7,460 nt of DNA from a bacterium. Lineage in GTDB: Bacteria > Chlamydiota > Chlamydiia > Chlamydiales > JAFEGQ01. This document shows, piece after piece, positions 6,072 to 7,460 of the stretch. The stretch spans positions 1 through 7,460 of the forward strand of contig JAKBAF010000059.1 in NCBI GenBank assembly GCA_021809305.1, in the 5' to 3' direction. The notes beneath the pieces are model-generated. The model saw only the letters and a program-made list of their open reading frames with translations, searched no databases and was not told the origin of the DNA. Each line of letters opens with the position of its first letter. Positions within the stretch are counted from its first letter, which is position 1. The position numbers and the translations under genes were made by a program.

Positions 6072-7443
6072 ATTTTTGTCCGATCAAGTTGAAAAAGCGC
6101 GCAACAATTAAGAAGCCGAGTTCCATACGGTCAAGGTCGAACCGCTCATTGGGTGCATGGACGGCATCTTCCATAAGCCCCACACCAAAGAAGGCCGTTG
6201 CAGCGCCGCTTGCCTCGCTTAAGGCTGAGGTGATTGGCACAGAGCCTCCAGAGTAGGTAAAGAGGCAGGGCTTTCCAAAGACCTCACTGTAGGCCTCGCG
6301 CAGCGCTTGTGCCACGGGCGTTTTTGCTGAGCACCAGACGGCAGGCGCCCCGCCATGGTCTGTGATCTTAACTCTCATTCCAGCGGGTAAAGTCTTTTTT
6401 ATAAAGTCAGTGATAGCTTTGTTGATCTTCTCAGGGTCCTGGCCAGGCACCAGCCGACAGGAGATCTTGGCCATACTATGCGCTGGGATCACGGTCTTAA
6501 AGCCAGGTCCCGAATAGCCGCCAGAGAGGCCATTGATTTCAAGTGTTGGCCTAATGGTTGACGCCTCGCCCGGTGAAAAACCGCTCTCTTGGCCAGCAAT
6601 GACGGCTTTGATAGCGTCATACCCCTCTCGCTTGAGATCGAGTGAGAGGCTAGACCTCTCTTCTTTAGATAGGGTAGCGACATCATCATAGAAGCCGGGA
6701 ATCAGTACGCGTCCATCCTCGCCGTGCATTTTAGCGAGAAGCTCAACCAAGGCACGGTTCGGATTGTAGACAATGCCCCCAGACATTCCAGAGTGGAGAT
6801 CGGTTGTCGCCCCCTCTAGCTCAATTGTGAGAGCGGTAAGGCCTCTTAGCCCCAAGGTTACAGCTGGGTCATTTCGTCCCAAAATACCGAAGTCTGGGAT
6901 GATGAGGTAGTCGGCCTTAACCTTTCCCGCTACTTGGGGCAGGTAGGAGGAGAGACCAATACTCTTGTTCTCCTCCTCGCCTTCAATGATCACCTTGAGG
7001 TTGACAGGGAGTGATCCCGTCTTGCGAAGGAGCGCTCTTATTGCCGCAAAGGTGTAGATCAGCTGGCCCTTGTCATCGACAGCGCCTCTCGCATAGACCT
7101 CTCTTCCTCGCTGTGTGGGCTCAAAGGGGGGTGAGCTCCACGCCTCTAGGGGGTCGACCGGTTGGACGTCATAGTGTCCGTAGATGAGTACCGTGGGCTT
7201 ATCCTTTCCAGCCTTAAGGTGGGTTGCAAAGACCGCCGGATGGCCGGGTGTCTCCCACACCTCCACATCGAGGCCCATCGCTTTTAATGTCTTCTCGACC
7301 CAGCCGCAGCACTCTCTAATATCCTCTCGATGAGCAGGATCGGCGCTAATGCTCGAAAAACGTAAGAATTCGAAGTACTCTCTTAGTAGCTCTTCTTCGC
7401 CCTCGCGGTAGAGCTTTCGTAGCGCCTCAATTGACCCATCCAT
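6070..7443 (-). CDS. M20 family metallopeptidase (dipeptidase / carnosinase-like)
   Basis: A complete 457-residue di-zinc peptidase related to cytosolic dipeptidases such as carnosinase CN2. All family residues can be placed: His90 and Asp92 (YGHYDVQP), bridging Asp123 (ARGAVDDKGQ), general base Glu157 and ligand Glu158 (IIEGEEENKS), Asp184 (IIPDFG) and the last ligand His429 (EDAVHAPNERFD). The lid domain (about 200-320) keeps DLHSGMSGG with His217, which reaches the partner active site in dimeric members. There is no signal peptide, so the protein should be cytosolic, cutting dipeptides or short peptides with free C-termini; the exact substrate cannot be read from sequence. The ATG at 7443 has AAGGG eight bases upstream (7451-7447). 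The frame stays open to the window edge, but that site supports this start. Its TGA overlaps the ATG at 6073 of htrA. Any promoter lies outside the window. Confidence 0.94.
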   Translation of the reverse strand: MDGSIEALRKLYREGEEELLREYFEFLRFSSISADPAHREDIRECCGWVEKTLKAMGLDVEVWETPGHPAVFATHLKAGKDKPTVLIYGHYDVQPVDPLEAWSSPPFEPTQRGREVYARGAVDDKGQLIYTFAAIRALLRKTGSLPVNLKVIIEGEEENKSIGLSSYLPQVAGKVKADYLIIPDFGILGRNDPAVTLGLRGLTALTIELEGATTDLHSGMSGGIVYNPNRALVELLAKMHGEDGRVLIPGFYDDVATLSKEERSSLSLDLKREGYDAIKAVIAGQESGFSPGEASTIRPTLEINGLSGGYSGPGFKTVIPAHSMAKISCRLVPGQDPEKINKAITDFIKKTLPAGMRVKITDHGGAPAVWCSAKTPVAQALREAYSEVFGKPCLFTYSGGSVPITSALSEASGAATAFFGVGLMEDAVHAPNERFDLDRMELGFLIVARFFNLIGQK

Positions 7444-7460
7444 CTCATCATCCCTTGTAA

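Overview
The window looks like chromosomal DNA from a member of the Chlamydiae, probably an environmental (chlamydia-like) lineage rather than a Chlamydia species. The evidence is the SucC C-terminal half, which reads very like the chlamydial protein (for example DASLLEINPLVLTK and NIFGGIM), plus sucC and sucD lying close to htrA, an arrangement I recall from Chlamydia. Base composition is moderately G+C-rich in the long genes and clearly A+T-rich between about 2950 and 3280. The assignment is from memory of protein sequence and synteny; no search was run.

Layout. 1-1523 (+): the end of sucC and all of sucD, the two subunits of succinyl-CoA synthetase. 1542-2705 (+): an S2P-type M50 membrane metalloprotease with a helical TPR-like C-terminal extension, 18 bases after sucD. 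2727-2964 (-): a tiny membrane-anchor plus coiled-coil gene with a near-consensus promoter; its 5' end appears to carry a single-base frameshift. 2973-3280: A+T-rich intergenic region with that promoter and the leader of the next gene. 3281-4539 (+): two tandem paralogous genes for hydrophobic proteins of unknown function, with strongly conserved ends and divergent centres. 4541-4590: paired hairpins between convergent genes, probably a bidirectional terminator. 4604-7443 (-): an M20 metallopeptidase gene followed by htrA, with a four-base ATGA overlap.

How the parts fit. sucC-sucD is a TCA-cycle unit, and the M50 gene may be co-transcribed with it. The M20 peptidase (cytosolic peptide cleavage) and HtrA (periplasmic serine protease/chaperone) form a second, oppositely oriented unit. 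Between the two units sits an island of small lineage-specific membrane-type genes. This island, with its recent tandem duplication and broken-looking small gene, is the part least explained by known biology. The flanking genes are ordinary housekeeping genes, all with intact catalytic residues. I see no RNA gene, CRISPR array, insertion sequence or attachment site.
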